Of a DNA stretch of 35,658 bases, positions 1 to 10,499 are shown piece by piece. The position numbers and the translations under genes are program-made. Location of the stretch: NCBI GenBank assembly GCA_026260175.1, contig JAKCWW010002194.1:1-35658 (forward strand), read 5' to 3'. Origin of the DNA: Reticulitermes lucifugus (lineage: Eukaryota; Arthropoda; Insecta; Blattodea; Rhinotermitidae). The stretch's first letter is position 1, and every line of letters starts with the position of its first letter. The notes under the pieces were generated by a model. The model saw nothing but the letters and a program-made list of their open reading frames with translations, had not been told where the DNA came from and did no database searches.

Positions 1-49
1 TACTTACCGCGGGAAAAAATATAGTCGGATACTTTTTGGACAGCCCTCG
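1..49. mobile_element. Terminus of a mariner-like DNA transposon, cut by the window edge
   Basis: Read on the minus strand the segment begins CGAGGGCTGTCCAAAAAG, next to a TA dinucleotide at 50-51. From memory this resembles terminal inverted repeats of insect mariner/Tc1 elements, which insert at TA. Only one terminus is in the window; the rest would lie upstream. No transposase is visible. Confidence 0.5.
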
Positions 50-51
50 TA

Positions 52-3009
52 TATATGTATGTAGGGCATACTGTGTTGGTACTCCTATAAACTGAACGTA
101 CATCAAACGAAAGGAAAATAAAACGAACTGTAAACTTTTTCATTCTTCGAAGTTAAGACTTTGAAGAAGGCAGTTTTGTCACACACAGTTTTCACTTTGC
201 GAGGGAGGGGTCACGTTTTTATCGGTCTCTTACTCAGCCGGTAAGATGTCAGAAAATGATCGATAGTCACCAATTATCATAATGAAGCTCATCTAGATAT
301 TATATAAAGGCCAGGAAATATTTGGAAGCTTCAAAGTCAGATGTACTCGTACAAGTCAATGATTTTGTCTACACATGAGCTTAAATTTTCTCCAAATAAA
401 TTTTGTTTGCATAATTCGTCAAACGCTCTAAAGTCACTTGAAAGAGGCCTTAACCAGCTAAGAGATCCGTTAAATACAGTAACTTATTTAAAACATCAAA
501 TGAATCCAAATAAGCCTGCGCAGATGGTGGTTGAACTACCACAGACATAATAATCTGGTCGTATTTGTTTGTGCATGTAGGCATTCTGGGTGTAACAACT
601 CGTATTTTGGTCAAGGCAGTTACGGCGTTGTGTTATTTAGAACTTCATAAGGACAGAGTCCTGGTGAACAGCAGGTGCTGTGATTCTTATAACGCGCACA
701 AGCATGAAGACAAACAGAAGCTGGAACACAAGCTAATGGAGCGAAGACATTCTGACACCGGAAGAGACCAACTGCGTCCATGAAGTTCAGGAGCCTGACT
801 TTAAACCTAAAACATCAGTTATGAATACACAGGAGTTGAAAGCGGATGTGAACATTATAGATATGTGTGATGTGAATCGTCTTGGAACACTGAATTTGTC
901 TAGGGCGAAGTTAATTGCTTCGACCAGAGAGTGAACTCTCGTTGTAATGTGGTGCTTTTGGTCTCGTTTCTGTTAGTCGCGAGTTCGAATTTTGTATGGA
1001 ATCTTCATGTTTTTAGCACTAGGTTTACCGATAATATAAATGATTGTGATAAACTATTACGTTAATATGTGATATATCCAGAAGGTTAGATCAGTGGCAG
1101 CAAATCGGATTGATTTTTGGCTCTTGGCTAGTTTTCAATGTTTTTCCTCGGTTTCTCCATCCAAATACTACGAGAAGATTTTGAATTTATTAATTGCCGT
1201 TATTTATCCTACTCCTCTCACTTTATTACATGTTATAATTACGATCCTCATGTATAGACCAGGCAGGTCGTGCAATGATGCTGAGAAATCTGCTATATTT
1301 TATACAGATTATAATAATGATCATGATGCGAGGAAGTAACTGTCAGCAGTCACATTTATGATAAAAGAAGTAAATATCTATCCCATATTTTTATATTTAT
1401 TATTATTTATCTAAATTTTATAATAGTGCAGTGAATAATTCAGTACAATGATAGGGTCATTTGTGAAGATAGGTCTTCATGTTCTTACATTTATTTCTCT
1501 TAAATTTATCTTTTGTAACAGCGCCTTCAATAACTTAGTAGAATGATAAAGTGATATGTGAAAATTAATTGGAAAGGAAATGGCTCTTTCATAGTATTAA
1601 ATACTATAGTGTCATTTTCTTGGAGGGACTGGATAAAAACATAAAAATCTGAATCTGTATTGCCGGTCTCTGGGCCGATTTTGTACTCAAGACTTTTCGA
1701 ATGACGTGATAAGACAGGTCCAGTATTCAGCGGTTCGCATGGTGTGTGGCACAGTGTCTGAGCACAGTCCCTACAGGGTAGATTCAGTTTTAGGTGTGAA
1801 CGTAATTGTAACAACAAAAGACATTTTGATCACATGTTTGCTTCTGTATACTGCGGGAATTCCTGTCACATTTCTTGCAGCAAGAGTATATCAGTGCACC
1901 TACAGTGCAGTTACGTGCAAGTCCTATTTCCTATGGTTTGTTAACTACCTTTATCTTCATTTTCTTTATACTTGCGAATAATTCTCTCTCTTATTATGAC
2001 TATCTTTTCTGTTACATGTCTTCTGTTTGCTTATCTTGAATTCTCACATTTTATTCTGTTCTTATGATGTGCCTTCTGTCGTTTATCGTTCCTCTCTCTG
2101 TGTTTCTGTTTCTTTTCTACCACTATCAAACATAACTTTTTTATTTCTTTCCCTATTAATTTAAAAGGAGAAATTTATTTCTGTCGTAATTTTCCCTCGA
2201 AAGCTTTTGAAAGCCCTTCATTAGATGTTACACCCCCCCTGTACTTCCTCTTTCTTTTTCCAGTTCCCCTCGGACCACTTTCTCATCACCCTTCCCTTTT
2301 ACTGCTATACATAGAGAGCATTTGACCTACTGGAACATCGTCCTGAATTAAACAGAGGCGATATAGAATTAGTGATTTCTCTTTTGTTTTCTGTATTTTG
2401 TCTTCTTACTATCTTGCATTACCATCACTTATTGAATTATTTTCCAAGTCTTTCTCCTTGAGTTCGTCAAATGATAATAATATTAAGAGAACCATAGATG
2501 GGCGCGTGGAACCTGGAATCGTATTTGGTTTTACGAAGGTTTGCAATGCGGAAAAAATAGGAGATTGCTAAATCTTTCAGTAGCATGAGTTTCATAAGCT
2601 CTTTATGTCAGAGCTTTAAAGATACTTCATTCTCTTTAACGCAGATCTCCGTAATGACTGACGATTCCACATCGTGACTACTAAAAGATATTCCTCAAGA
2701 CGATTCGCATATCAAACACACAGGAGAAACGTTTAATGTAAATAAATTTATAAACAAATGCTATATGTTATAAGATGGTGAAAACAGATACTTTTATGAC
2801 ACTATTAATATTTTTTCTGTGATTTGGAGAAGTACTGTATTGCTGCATTCCTGATTAGAATTAATCACACTAATTTTAATTTTATTAATTCCAACATATA
2901 ACGTGTTAAAATTTCGTAGTACTTTGTATGAAATATTCCGTTGTTTTTTAGTTTTGAAACGTTATCGAGGGTGACTTTGGATTACTGTCTTCGTGCGGGT
3001 GACGTCCTC
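52..3009. other. Long stretch with no supported gene
   Basis: The open frames here (for example 341-550, 1094-1339 and 1706-1981) are short, have no recognisable domain and lie in AT-rich sequence, so I treat them as chance. A weak tRNA-like word pair (TGTGGTGC then CGAGTTCGAAT) at about 940-995 could be a decayed SINE head but is too poor to call. About 1985-2300 is pyrimidine-rich on the plus strand. Nothing else stands out. Confidence 0.6.
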
Positions 3010-3039
3010 TACTAGCGTTTCGGAGGAATAGTTCCTTCC

Positions 3040-3440
3040 TAGTCCGTCTTGGGACAGTTCCTTAGCCTCCTCCCAAGATAGTTCGCCAGATTGCGATCTA
3101 GTACGTCCTCTTTCAATCCCAGTATCTTTTCCTTAAGGTCACCCCATAGCTGCTTACGCCTACCTCCTCGTCTTCTCTTACCATCTAGCTTTCCTTCAAT
3201 AACATGTCTTAGAATGCAATTACTACGCACGATGTGACCAATCAAGTTAGCGTTTCTTCGTTTTGTTGTACTTATCATTTTCCTTTCTTCGATGACTCCG
3301 TAATATTCTTCATTTTTCACACTATCGGACCAACTGATTTTCTCTGTCCATCTACAGCACCACATTTCAAGGCTTTCACGGTATTTCTGATCTGTTTTCC
3401 GGAGTACCCAAGCTTCAGCACAAAGTTATGCTCCAAACGT
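3040..3440 (-). mobile_element. LINE-A fragment, C-terminal tail of a non-LTR reverse-transcriptase ORF
   Basis: On the minus strand, 3365-3039 encodes a decayed copy of a peptide seen three more times in this window: MWCCRWTEKISW, then NANLIGHIVRSNC, then VIEGK. Upstream codons give LRKTDQKYRESLE, extending the match to about 3440. This is the far C-terminal region of an arthropod endonuclease/reverse-transcriptase LINE; the clade (RTE or Jockey type) cannot be settled from the tail. A stop interrupts the upstream part and the catalytic domains are absent, so it is a dead 5'-truncated copy. The downstream flank on that strand carries CTCCGAAACGCTAG, a word seen again at 26.05 kb. Confidence 0.82.
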
Positions 3441-3444
3441 AGCA

Positions 3445-4142
3445 TAAATTTAAGCCCAATTTCCTGCTCTCATTATCAGGCTGGAAGAAATTGTAATTGT
3501 GATTATCGGCCGGCAGTCCACATGACATCACATCCAAGAAGAAAGTGATATTTATTTTAATCAATGTCTTTCTTAGAGAAACGGAAATCTAGAACAAATA
3601 CGACCTCTTGAACAAGCCTTATTATCGGAACACTTTCTCAAGTAGCTAACTCTCATATCTATATGTTCATTTACTTAGCCATTAAACGTACTTATTAACC
3701 AAGGCTTGATCCCCGAAAATTACATTCGAGCAGATCGAGATATGCCTCCGCTTCCGGGTGCCGAACCAGACTGTCCAGTTGGTAGTTGTTCGTTTTGTTG
3801 TCCAAGCAGTCGCACTTCGTTTACACGTACATCAACGAGATTATGCAGGTCGTTTCTAATAAGACACTAAATATTATTCTCCGTTTTCATTTAGGGCTTC
3901 AGTTCGTGTGACGCGTTCGGTACAAGTACAGTGCCTGGGAGATCTGCCAGACTGACCACACTCGTAGTGATACTCGTAGGACAGTTTATAAGGCTCTTCC
4001 TCCTAATATTTGGCATTGTCTTAATTGAAGTTGCTTGTTTAAAAATAATTTTTTTACCTTGTTGTATCTTAAACTCTGTTTGTTTATTTATTTCGTATTG
4101 TGTTTAAAGACCTCGGATTTTAACGTACAGGGATCTGTTGGT
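3445..4142. other. No supported gene
   Basis: No domain-bearing frame, RNA gene or clear repeat boundary was seen. The frames at 3234-3548 and 4035-4310 are antisense to LINE-A or run through the palindrome. Confidence 0.6.
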
Positions 4143-4302
4143 AAGGAATTATTAACCTTGATGTCAGGCTTCCGCCGCCATGTTGATGAGTTCTGCGATC
4201 TTCTGGGATATTACGCGGCTTCGTGTGATAATTGTTTGGTAAACAATTACCGCACGACGCCGCGTAACATCCCAGAAGAGCGCAGATCTAAAGGAATTAT
4301 TA
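4143..4302. repeat. Near-perfect palindrome flanked by 12-bp direct repeats
   Basis: The word AAGGAATTATTA occurs at 4143-4154 and again at 4291-4302. Between them, 4193-4237 and 4241-4285 form inverted arms: CTGCGATCTTCTGGGAT pairs with ATCCCAGAAGAGCGCAG, continuing through GCGGC/GCCGC to AATTGTTT/AAACAATT around a 3-nt centre at 4238-4240. The flanking repeats look like a target-site duplication around a 136-bp insertion. No ORF is present. It could instead be one end of a larger fold-back family, since a similar word recurs at 26.16 and 35.38 kb. Confidence 0.72.
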
Positions 4303-4465
4303 GTCTGTAGGAATGTGGATGATAGCGGTCGTCACAAGATTTACAGTCCCGGAATTTGCCCTGAAGGAATGACGAAAACCACCACCGTTAGGTAGCATAT
4401 TCGGTGTCCCGGCCGAGATTCGAACCTCTGGACTACCAATCACGATCTCTGTCATTTGGTACAAC
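4303..4465 (-). mobile_element. SINE family 4 (tRNA-derived), single copy
   Basis: On the minus strand a B-box-like word GAGGTTCGAATCTCGGCC (about 4410-4427) follows GTGATTGGTAGTCC, consistent with a tRNA-like head read from about 4460 downward. The body runs to CACATTCCTACAGAC at about 4303. I recall similar elements from cockroach DNA but no second copy is in the window, so the exact ends are uncertain. It directly abuts the palindrome at 4143-4302. Confidence 0.5.
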
Positions 4466-5231
4466 TTTTTAAATGATGGGCCTTAAATGACGTCAAGTAG
4501 ACTACTAATATCTGTTTGAATACAGACAGACAGGCGTGAATTGTGAAACTTTTAACATAATCATTGTAGTATCTGAAGCCTTCTTGGAAGAGAGCGATCT
4601 GTATGTAATGAAAGACACAGCCTATAGCTACTTCATCGTAACAGATGCACAGCAGCAGAAACTTTAGCCGGTTCACCATTACACGTAGCATAACGTTATA
4701 GCGTAGGTATGTAGACAGTCCACACATATACGATTTTAGTAAAATTTATGTGAACTGAATACGGTTGTATTTTATCCCACTTACGAGGCTCCTGTTAATC
4801 TACCAGGCTGTGTACGTAAAGTCTGTGACGAAGGGCGCAAAGAGATAAGTGGAAACCCTCAAGTGGTAAAGTCACATAAAAACTAGCGTAGACAATACAG
4901 ATATGGTTGATTAGAGGTTATATAGCGTCAGTTGATAGGTTGAGATGATGATGAATATGACTAGCTAAGCTCTTAGAAGGTGACTATTGTGCTTTTTTTT
5001 CATAATGTTTATTAGTACTTAGAGGGAATGAGGGAAAATTCAGAAAAGTCGACAATTCGGTATTTGAACTCTCGAAACGAAGCTTGGAGCATTACCACAC
5101 TGCTCAGTCCGTATAGAAGGTAATGACGGTGCAGATGCAAGAGTTTGATGACTTTCGCTGATACAAAACTATTTGTATAATTTTAATATTATACGTTTCC
5201 CATGCAATTGTCTTATATAACAAAATCATTT
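4466..5231. other. No supported gene; possible decayed tRNA-like sequence
   Basis: Minus-strand sequence at about 5050-5110 (GCAGTGTGGTAATGCTCC then GAGTTCAAATACC) has loose A-box and B-box character, perhaps an old SINE head. Confidence is low and boundaries cannot be set. The rest is unremarkable AT-rich DNA. Confidence 0.4.
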
Positions 5232-5260
5232 CCAACTAACTGTACAATACATAGTTTTGA

Positions 5261-5307
5261 TGCTCCTACATGTTTCGGCCACGAACTGCAGCCATCTTCA
5301 ATGAGCA
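5261..5307 (-). ncRNA. Hammerhead-like motif 1a (degraded)
   Basis: Minus-strand RNA would have UGCUC, then UUGAAGA (core C3 changed to U), the extra U, helix II GGCUGC/GUGGCC with loop AGUUC, GAAA, palindrome ACAUGU, A at the cleavage position, then GGAGCA. Helix I can form UGCUC/GAGCA after one A-G mismatch. Loss of core C3 predicts little or no activity. Confidence 0.55.
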
Positions 5308-5698
5308 ACAGTAGTTGAGGACACATGCAGCGTGTTATGCAAACTTTCTGGTGTAAATGGCGAATTATATACATGTGGTATCATTCCACATTTAATTAAC
5401 AATTATCAAAATCGTATTAAAATTATAATACAAGTAATATATTAAAGGATTTGTACAATACGTTTATTCATGGAGTACATACCGAGCATCTAAAAATTTC
5501 AAATCTCGGCTCAATCATAAACCGAAGAAAAATATGTCATAACAAGTGGTTTTGACACAACATTTTATCAAACTTTAACTGTATTACTTATATTATAATT
5601 TTAATAGTTGTTAATTAATTGTGAAATGATACAACATGTATATACCATTTACGGCTGACAAGTTGCATAACACGCTACATGTGTCCTCTACTAACGTA

Positions 5699-5743
5699 GC
5701 TCCCTGAAGATGGCTGCATTTCGTGGCCGAAACATGTAGGGGC
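5699..5743 (+). ncRNA. Hammerhead-like motif 1b
   Basis: Order 5' to 3': helix I strand GCUCC, core CUGAAGA (5704-5710), one extra U, helix II from GGCUGC with GUGGCC (5712-5728, loop AUUUC), GAAA, palindrome ACAUGU as a minimal helix III, A as the residue 5' of the predicted cleavage site, then GGGGC closing helix I. All invariant core positions are present. Helix III has no room for a loop, so a dimer would be needed, as known for minimal hammerheads. The extra U departs from the strict consensus. Confidence 0.62.
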
Positions 5744-5774
5744 ATCAAAACCTTGTATTGTGCAGATAGTTGCA

Positions 5775-6257
5775 AGTTGTGTACTATCAATTAGTTCTTT
5801 GTCTTTATTGGGTCTATTTTTCTGCATTTGTTGCATTACGTTATGCTGCGTGTGCTTGTGAACCTGACCATTCACAACGCCCGTGTATGGTCAGTAAGCT
5901 ACTTCGGCGTTCCAGTCGGACCCATATACATCGCGTACGCGCAGTCGACCGTGGTTACCGCAGCAGTCTTTAATGAACTATATGAGACTGTTGCTCATTG
6001 GGCAGTACTGTACAGTCAGAGGCGCGGAAATACGTGTCCCCAGGTGCTAGGACCATACAGTTTCATTAGGATAAGTACGCCGTCATCTTGGAAAGACACT
6101 AGCTCACGGAACGTCATATAGTGCAATGTAATGAACGGGAACTGAAGTTGGTACTTCGAAACACAAATGAATGGTTGAACTTGCAAACTATCCTCGTGGA
6201 GTCATTTGGTAATTTCGTACCAAATTTTGCAACAATTTACAGCCCATTGATAAAACA
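5775..6257. other. No supported gene
   Basis: Overlapping short frames (5770-5973 and 5828-6121) show no recognised domain. Nothing repetitive was recognised. Confidence 0.55.
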
Positions 6258-6561
6258 GCGTAAAACTTTTTTTTTGTGGTGAAGGGCCCCGCAGAAGATG
6301 CTACGGACGCACCGCAGCCTTGAGGTTTATTGTGCAACCCTGGAATGAAGATGATTAGTTTTTTCGTTTTTTCCGTGTAATGGAGCACCGGTGGAATGAA
6401 ATTGACAGGGGAAAACCGAAGTACTCGGGAAAAATCCTGTCCCAGTGCCACTTTGTCCACCATAAATTCCACATGGAATGACCCAGGATCGAACCCGTTT
6501 CTCCGCGGTGAGAGGCCGGTGACTAACCGCCTGAGCCATGGCACGGCCGTGTGTAAAACTT
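6258..6561 (-). mobile_element. SINE family 2, copy A, full length with target-site duplication
   Basis: The element (6269-6550) is read from the minus strand. The head carries GCCATGGCTCAGGCGGTTAG and the B box GGGTTCGATCCTGG; the body includes GTGGACAAAGTGGCACTGGG; it ends GGGGCCCTTCACCAC plus a poly-A tract (T run at about 6269-6275 on plus). Flanking copies of a 11-bp word differ at one base: GCGTAAAACTT (6258-6268) and GTGTAAAACTT (6551-6561). The minus-strand frame at 6188-6544 is only a translation of this SINE. Confidence 0.88.
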
Positions 6562-6564
6562 ACT

Positions 6565-6849
6565 ACCTGCTGTACAGGCGTAACTTGGGTGGGGGGGCAA
6601 ATGCCTCTGAAATATTTTTTTTTACCTAGGGATAGCTTTTATTTTATTGGCTACTGAGTTGAAAAGGGGCAAATACAAATTTTGGTTGAGAGTGGGGGGA
6701 AAGGAATGTATGTGTATTAAAGACTGGTTCAACCCAATCTTCCTCCTCTTTTCTAACTTCACACCTTCGTAAACTAAAGTTCCTGATACCCATGGTCGAT
6801 TTCCCCCCCCCCCCAATATTATTAGCCAAGTTACGCCTGTGACCTGCTG
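6565..6849. mobile_element. hAT-like MITE with 8-bp target-site duplication
   Basis: The element is 6573-6841 (269 bp). Its left end TACAGGCGTAACTTGG is matched inversely by the right end CCAAGTTACGCCTGTG, 15 of 16 positions. The 8-bp word ACCTGCTG flanks it directly at 6565-6572 and 6842-6849. An 8-bp duplication and a terminus starting CA are typical of the hAT superfamily. It is too short for a transposase and has G/C homopolymer runs just inside each end. It sits a few bases from the duplication of SINE copy A. Confidence 0.82.
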
Positions 6850-7084
6850 TAACCTTTGAAACCTCTCCGTCGTGCACTCATAGTTCCCGAAACAACATTA
6901 ACTGACAGATCTTTTAGTGGAGACTGTGTTTGTTGTTTGTAAGATAGGAAATGTGTTTATTTGTTATGTAATTTAGATTAGTTTTAGCCTTTAAAGTGTT
7001 ACGGAATTTGGTACGCTTATTATCGTGCCCCTTAAAGTATTTTCGTAAACTTAAACCATATTCCGCTAAACTAAACTAATTCCA
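6850..7084. other. No supported gene
   Basis: AT-rich spacer between the MITE and the LINE-B fragment; nothing recognised. Confidence 0.5.
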
Positions 7085-7420
7085 TGGAGCGGTGTCCTCC
7101 TTCAGAGGCTAATAATTGTTCAGCTCGTTAGGAAATCTCCCGCGTTTTATGAAACCGGAAGGCTCATTGCCGTGTTCACAAGAGCCCGTCACTTATTCCT
7201 GTCCTGAGCCAGGTCAATTCGATTTTTGTGAGATATTTTAATACTCTATCTACGCCTAGGTCTTCAAAGTGACCTTCTTCCTGCAGGATTCGCCAAAAGA
7301 AACATGTATGTGCTTCGCTTCTCCCCCTTACGTGCCACATGCCCCTTCCAGATTTGAGTACCCGTACAAGTTGATGTTCTGCCTCCTGAAGTCACTTTGC
7401 AAGTTTTCCTCATGCCCCTT
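7085..7420 (-). mobile_element. LINE-B fragment, C-terminal tail of a reverse-transcriptase ORF
   Basis: On the minus strand the frame ending at 7264 reads KGHVARKGEKRSTYMFLLAN, the tail of a LINE reverse-transcriptase protein (related copies carry GHV-R-MGE followed by RPRRRWEDNIKMDL-like sequence). Downstream on that strand the expected TCTACGC...ATATTA segment and the word GTGAACACGGCAATGAGCC are present at 7265-7165. Frameshifts and stops are present. Only the last few hundred bases of the source element remain. Confidence 0.72.
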
Positions 7421-7873
7421 GAAGTCACGATAGTCACAAACCGTGCCTCTTCATGTTGCATGTGCAAATGCCACGTTAAATGGAATAAACAAGTAAGACA
7501 ATGATACATCGATACTTTACGTCTGAGAATCTAACTTAATGTGATGTCAGAAAGTAGAGAATCATTCTACTCGTGTGCTGTTAGGATGAGTTTACCCAGT
7601 TGCAAATGTAAGAGCATATTTATTATCGCCGTACCGAACGTGGCATCTTTATCGTATGGAAAGCCTACATCTTTCGAGACACCCTCTGACAACTTTGGAG
7701 CTTAGGGCAGCGGTAAAAGAAACACACTATATTTCAACGCTGACTGCACTTCATCACGTTTAAAAAGTGACGAAGGAATATTTTACAAGAAACGTCGCCG
7801 TCATGTTCGTTTTAGAGTGGTGATGTCTTCAATTCTCGACCCAATATCTGAAGACCTTTTAGCAACTGCTATA
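7421..7873. other. No supported gene
   Basis: No recognised domain, RNA gene or repeat. Confidence 0.55.
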
Positions 7874-8130
7874 ATTTTTTCCCAATCGCGCAACAGCCCC
7901 TCGTGGGCCAGAGCCTCCACATTATCGAGGCTTCACGATCACACTCAGACACACCACACTTGGTGGGACTCCTCTGGACGAGGGATCGGCCCGTCTTAGA
8001 GACTCTACCTGACAACACAGAGCACTCACAAGAGACAGACATTCATGCCCCGCCGGTATTCGAACCCGCAATCCCAGCAAACGAACGGTCACAGACCTGC
8101 ACCTTAGACTGCGCGGCTACCAGAATCGGC
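7874..8130 (-). mobile_element. SINE family 1, copy 1 (tRNA-Leu-derived), long tail form
   Basis: Minus-strand element with head CCGATTCTGGTAGCCGCGCA (tRNA-Leu-like A box region) and a B box GGGTTCGAATACC. The body includes the conserved words ATGTCTGTCTCTTGTGAGTG and GGACGAG...GTCC. The tail reads GGGGCTGTTGCGCGATTGGG followed by an A run (plus-strand T run at 7875-7880). No clear target-site duplication. Confidence 0.87.
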
Positions 8131-9144
8131 ATGTTTTTCCTTCTAGACAGTAAAGGTAACTGAAATCTTTGGAAGTGTGAACATATCTTGTTGCCCAACG
8201 TGGGAGCCAATCCAAAGATCAACAGGATATAATTTATATTAGCTTATTTTCTGGCAACCCACATGGTCTTCTTGCATGAAAATGTAGATTTTAAAACCAC
8301 AGAGATAGTTTAGTTTGTCTAAGGAACAAAAACATACAATGGTCTACTTTCATATTCCACGACTATATTGGTGAACTTAACAGTAAAATTGGCCCCCTTG
8401 TTTGCCTGAAAACAGAACAACTTGAAATAACAAATAGAGTGAACAGCGTTGGTAATAATTTCGGATACAGCAGACAGGTATACATGTTTCACACTGAATT
8501 ACAGTTCCCGTTTCAAGTTCATTTTAATTAATAAACCCACGTTAGGGCTACTTATTTACGTGTGGGAACCATACAGTAGCTATTGCAACTTCAGTTAATT
8601 TCAATTAACGCATTCTGCACCCATATTTTGTAATATGTAGCATATTAAAATTACGGCGATACAGTGTATTGTTTGTTTCTGTGTCCGACATGAAACTATT
8701 GAAACCACGCGACAGTTTACAATGTGGGACTCAAAACTTCTGATTAGTTTTCAGCAAATAACGTAATGTAATTAGAAAGGTTTCCCATCTCGTTCTGCAA
8801 ACTACAGTACCGTTACTGCTAACTGAAAGTAACAAAATGTGATGTAAAATGAATGTTTAAAATATTCAGCGTGACGTAAATCGGTTTCTTTCAAGCAAAT
8901 TTTCCTGGAATCCATTATTATTTTTCAAGCAGGGGGTGCAGTCCTTTGTAAGCATTCACACTGTAACGGTTATTTTTGTTCATGACAGTGATGTGGGGAA
9001 AATGTGTTGCTAAAACAAAGGAGGCTTGTTATGCAGGTTATGCAGTTCTGTCATCTTTCATTGTGTGTTTGTGTGTCGTAGTGTTCACAGAACATTTTTA
9101 ACCTAGTTCCATTAGTAAAATGGGAAAATGTAGGCTTATCAGAC

Positions 9145-9145
<1 letters not shown>
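8131..9145. other. No supported gene
   Basis: AT-rich DNA without a plausible coding frame. Nothing recognised. Confidence 0.55.

Positions 9146-9146
<1 letters not shown>

Positions 9147-9188
<42 letters not shown>
9147..9188. repeat. (TA)n microsatellite
   Basis: About 20 uninterrupted TA units. A frame running through it is an artefact. Confidence 0.97.
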
Positions 9189-9190
<2 letters not shown>

Positions 9191-9308
9191 GCACCTGCCT
9201 TCCCCTTCCCCTCCTCCACCCCGTCTCCGATTTCAACTTTTTAACGGCCTGATCGATGTTGACGAAACTTGCTATTGGAGGATGCTGAAACGTCGATCAT
9301 TTTCCTAC

Positions 9309-9614
9309 AATCAGTAATAAAGGAGCGAGGATACGGTAGGCTACAGGCTGGTTGATCCGGGGTTCGAACCCCGGCAGTGGCAAGAAATATCTCCTCTCCA
9401 AAATGTCTAGACCAGCTGTGGGACCCACCCGGCCTACTATTCAAAGGTTACCAGTGTTCTTTCACTGGAATAAAGCGTCCGGGGCGTGCAATTGTTCGCT
9501 TACTTCCATTTAGAGCCAAGCTTACGAATGAATGCAGTTATAAATATATTCCTCCTGTATGCCTTCATGGCTTTGAAGGGGCAACTTTACCTTTGCTCTT
9601 ATAATCAGTAATAA
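9309..9614 (+). mobile_element. SINE family 3, copy alpha, with perfect 12-bp target-site duplication
   Basis: AATCAGTAATAA occurs at 9309-9320 and again at 9603-9614, framing a 282-bp element (9321-9602). The head is GGAGCGAGGATACGGTAGGC and the B box GGGGTTCGAACCCCGGC; the body has CAAGAAATATCTCCTCTCC and ACTGGAATAAAGCGTCC; the end has CCTTCATGGC...TTTACCTTTGC. The perfect duplication fixes both ends and shows retrotransposition. A-box and B-box words imply an RNA polymerase III origin. The frame 9377-9604 is a translation of this SINE. Confidence 0.92.
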
Positions 9615-10499
9615 CAACATGTCGTGAGGCTCCAGAGACACTGGTGTCACGTTTGAGCCTTTATAAATTATGGTGTGGTATTACTCGTTTCTTGCGCTAA
9701 TATTTTTGTGGAATACGAAAAAGTAACAAGGTAATTGATTAACTTTTTGTGGCAGGGCTTCTCTAGAGGAGCTTTCGTTGCTCATTTACTCAATATATGC
9801 CCCGTATTCTATGAAATACGTTTATTACTGTGTTTACAAGAATCCGCTATCGGTCCCTATTCAGAGCCAGGTTAATCCAGTCGAACGCCTTCCATCCCAT
9901 TTTTTGGAGATAAGTTTTAAAAATTATTGCCCCCTCTATCTAAACACCTGTGAGATCAAAGTGGATCGTAACACTGACATTTTAATACCAAATCCTGTAT
10001 ATACTATTCCTGTTTCCTACGCATGCCACCTGACCCACCCATCTCATTATTCGTGATTTGATCATATTAATAATATATGACGAGGATTACAAATCGTGAA
10101 CGTTTCTTCTTGTGTATTTCTCCCCCACCTCGTGACTTACTCCTTTTTTAGTCAAATCATGTATTACGTAAATGTTCTTGGAAGAAATGATTTAATTTCT
10201 TCTGAAGTTATTAGGAATGTTTTTGAAGTACAGGTAGTCATTTTATTTTATAATAAGTGATTTTCTTTTCATTTTAAGTTCATGGATGTGTAACATATGT
10301 GGTTTACAATTCGTATACTGCTGTCCCTGAATATCTGTACCAAACATTAATGCAAACTTGTTATTGCTCATCCAGTAAGAAATGTAAAATTGCGTTTGTA
10401 TCCGTACCATATGCTCCTTAAACGTGACCCCGTGTATCGCAGTCACGACTATTTAATTCTTCTTTCTTCCTTAATCTGACCTCTTTCACCTCCTCTTTG
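9615..10499. other. No supported gene
   Basis: The frames at 9778-10056 and 10243-10446 (minus) show no recognised domain. Nothing repetitive recognised. Confidence 0.5.

Larger units (their letters stand above)
5232..5774. mobile_element. Fold-back element 1 with hammerhead-like motifs in both arms
   Basis: Arms of about 210-220 bp (5232-5452 and 5567-5774) are inverted copies with many substitutions and indels, around a loop of about 114 bp. Outermost words are CCAACTAACTGTACAATAC on the left and GTATTGTGCAGATAGTTGC on the right. Each arm holds a motif reading CTGAAGATGGC-loop-GCCGAAAC outward (5261-5307 minus, 5699-5743 plus). There is no coding capacity. Arm divergence suggests this is older than the element at 32.77 kb. 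It may be a non-autonomous fold-back transposon or an inverted pair of retroelement ends. Confidence 0.82.

Noticed and set aside
6188-6544. 118-residue minus-strand open frame
   Set aside because: It is a translation of SINE family 2 copy A.
9120-9317. Small protein with isoleucine/tyrosine run
   Set aside because: Created by the (TA)n microsatellite.
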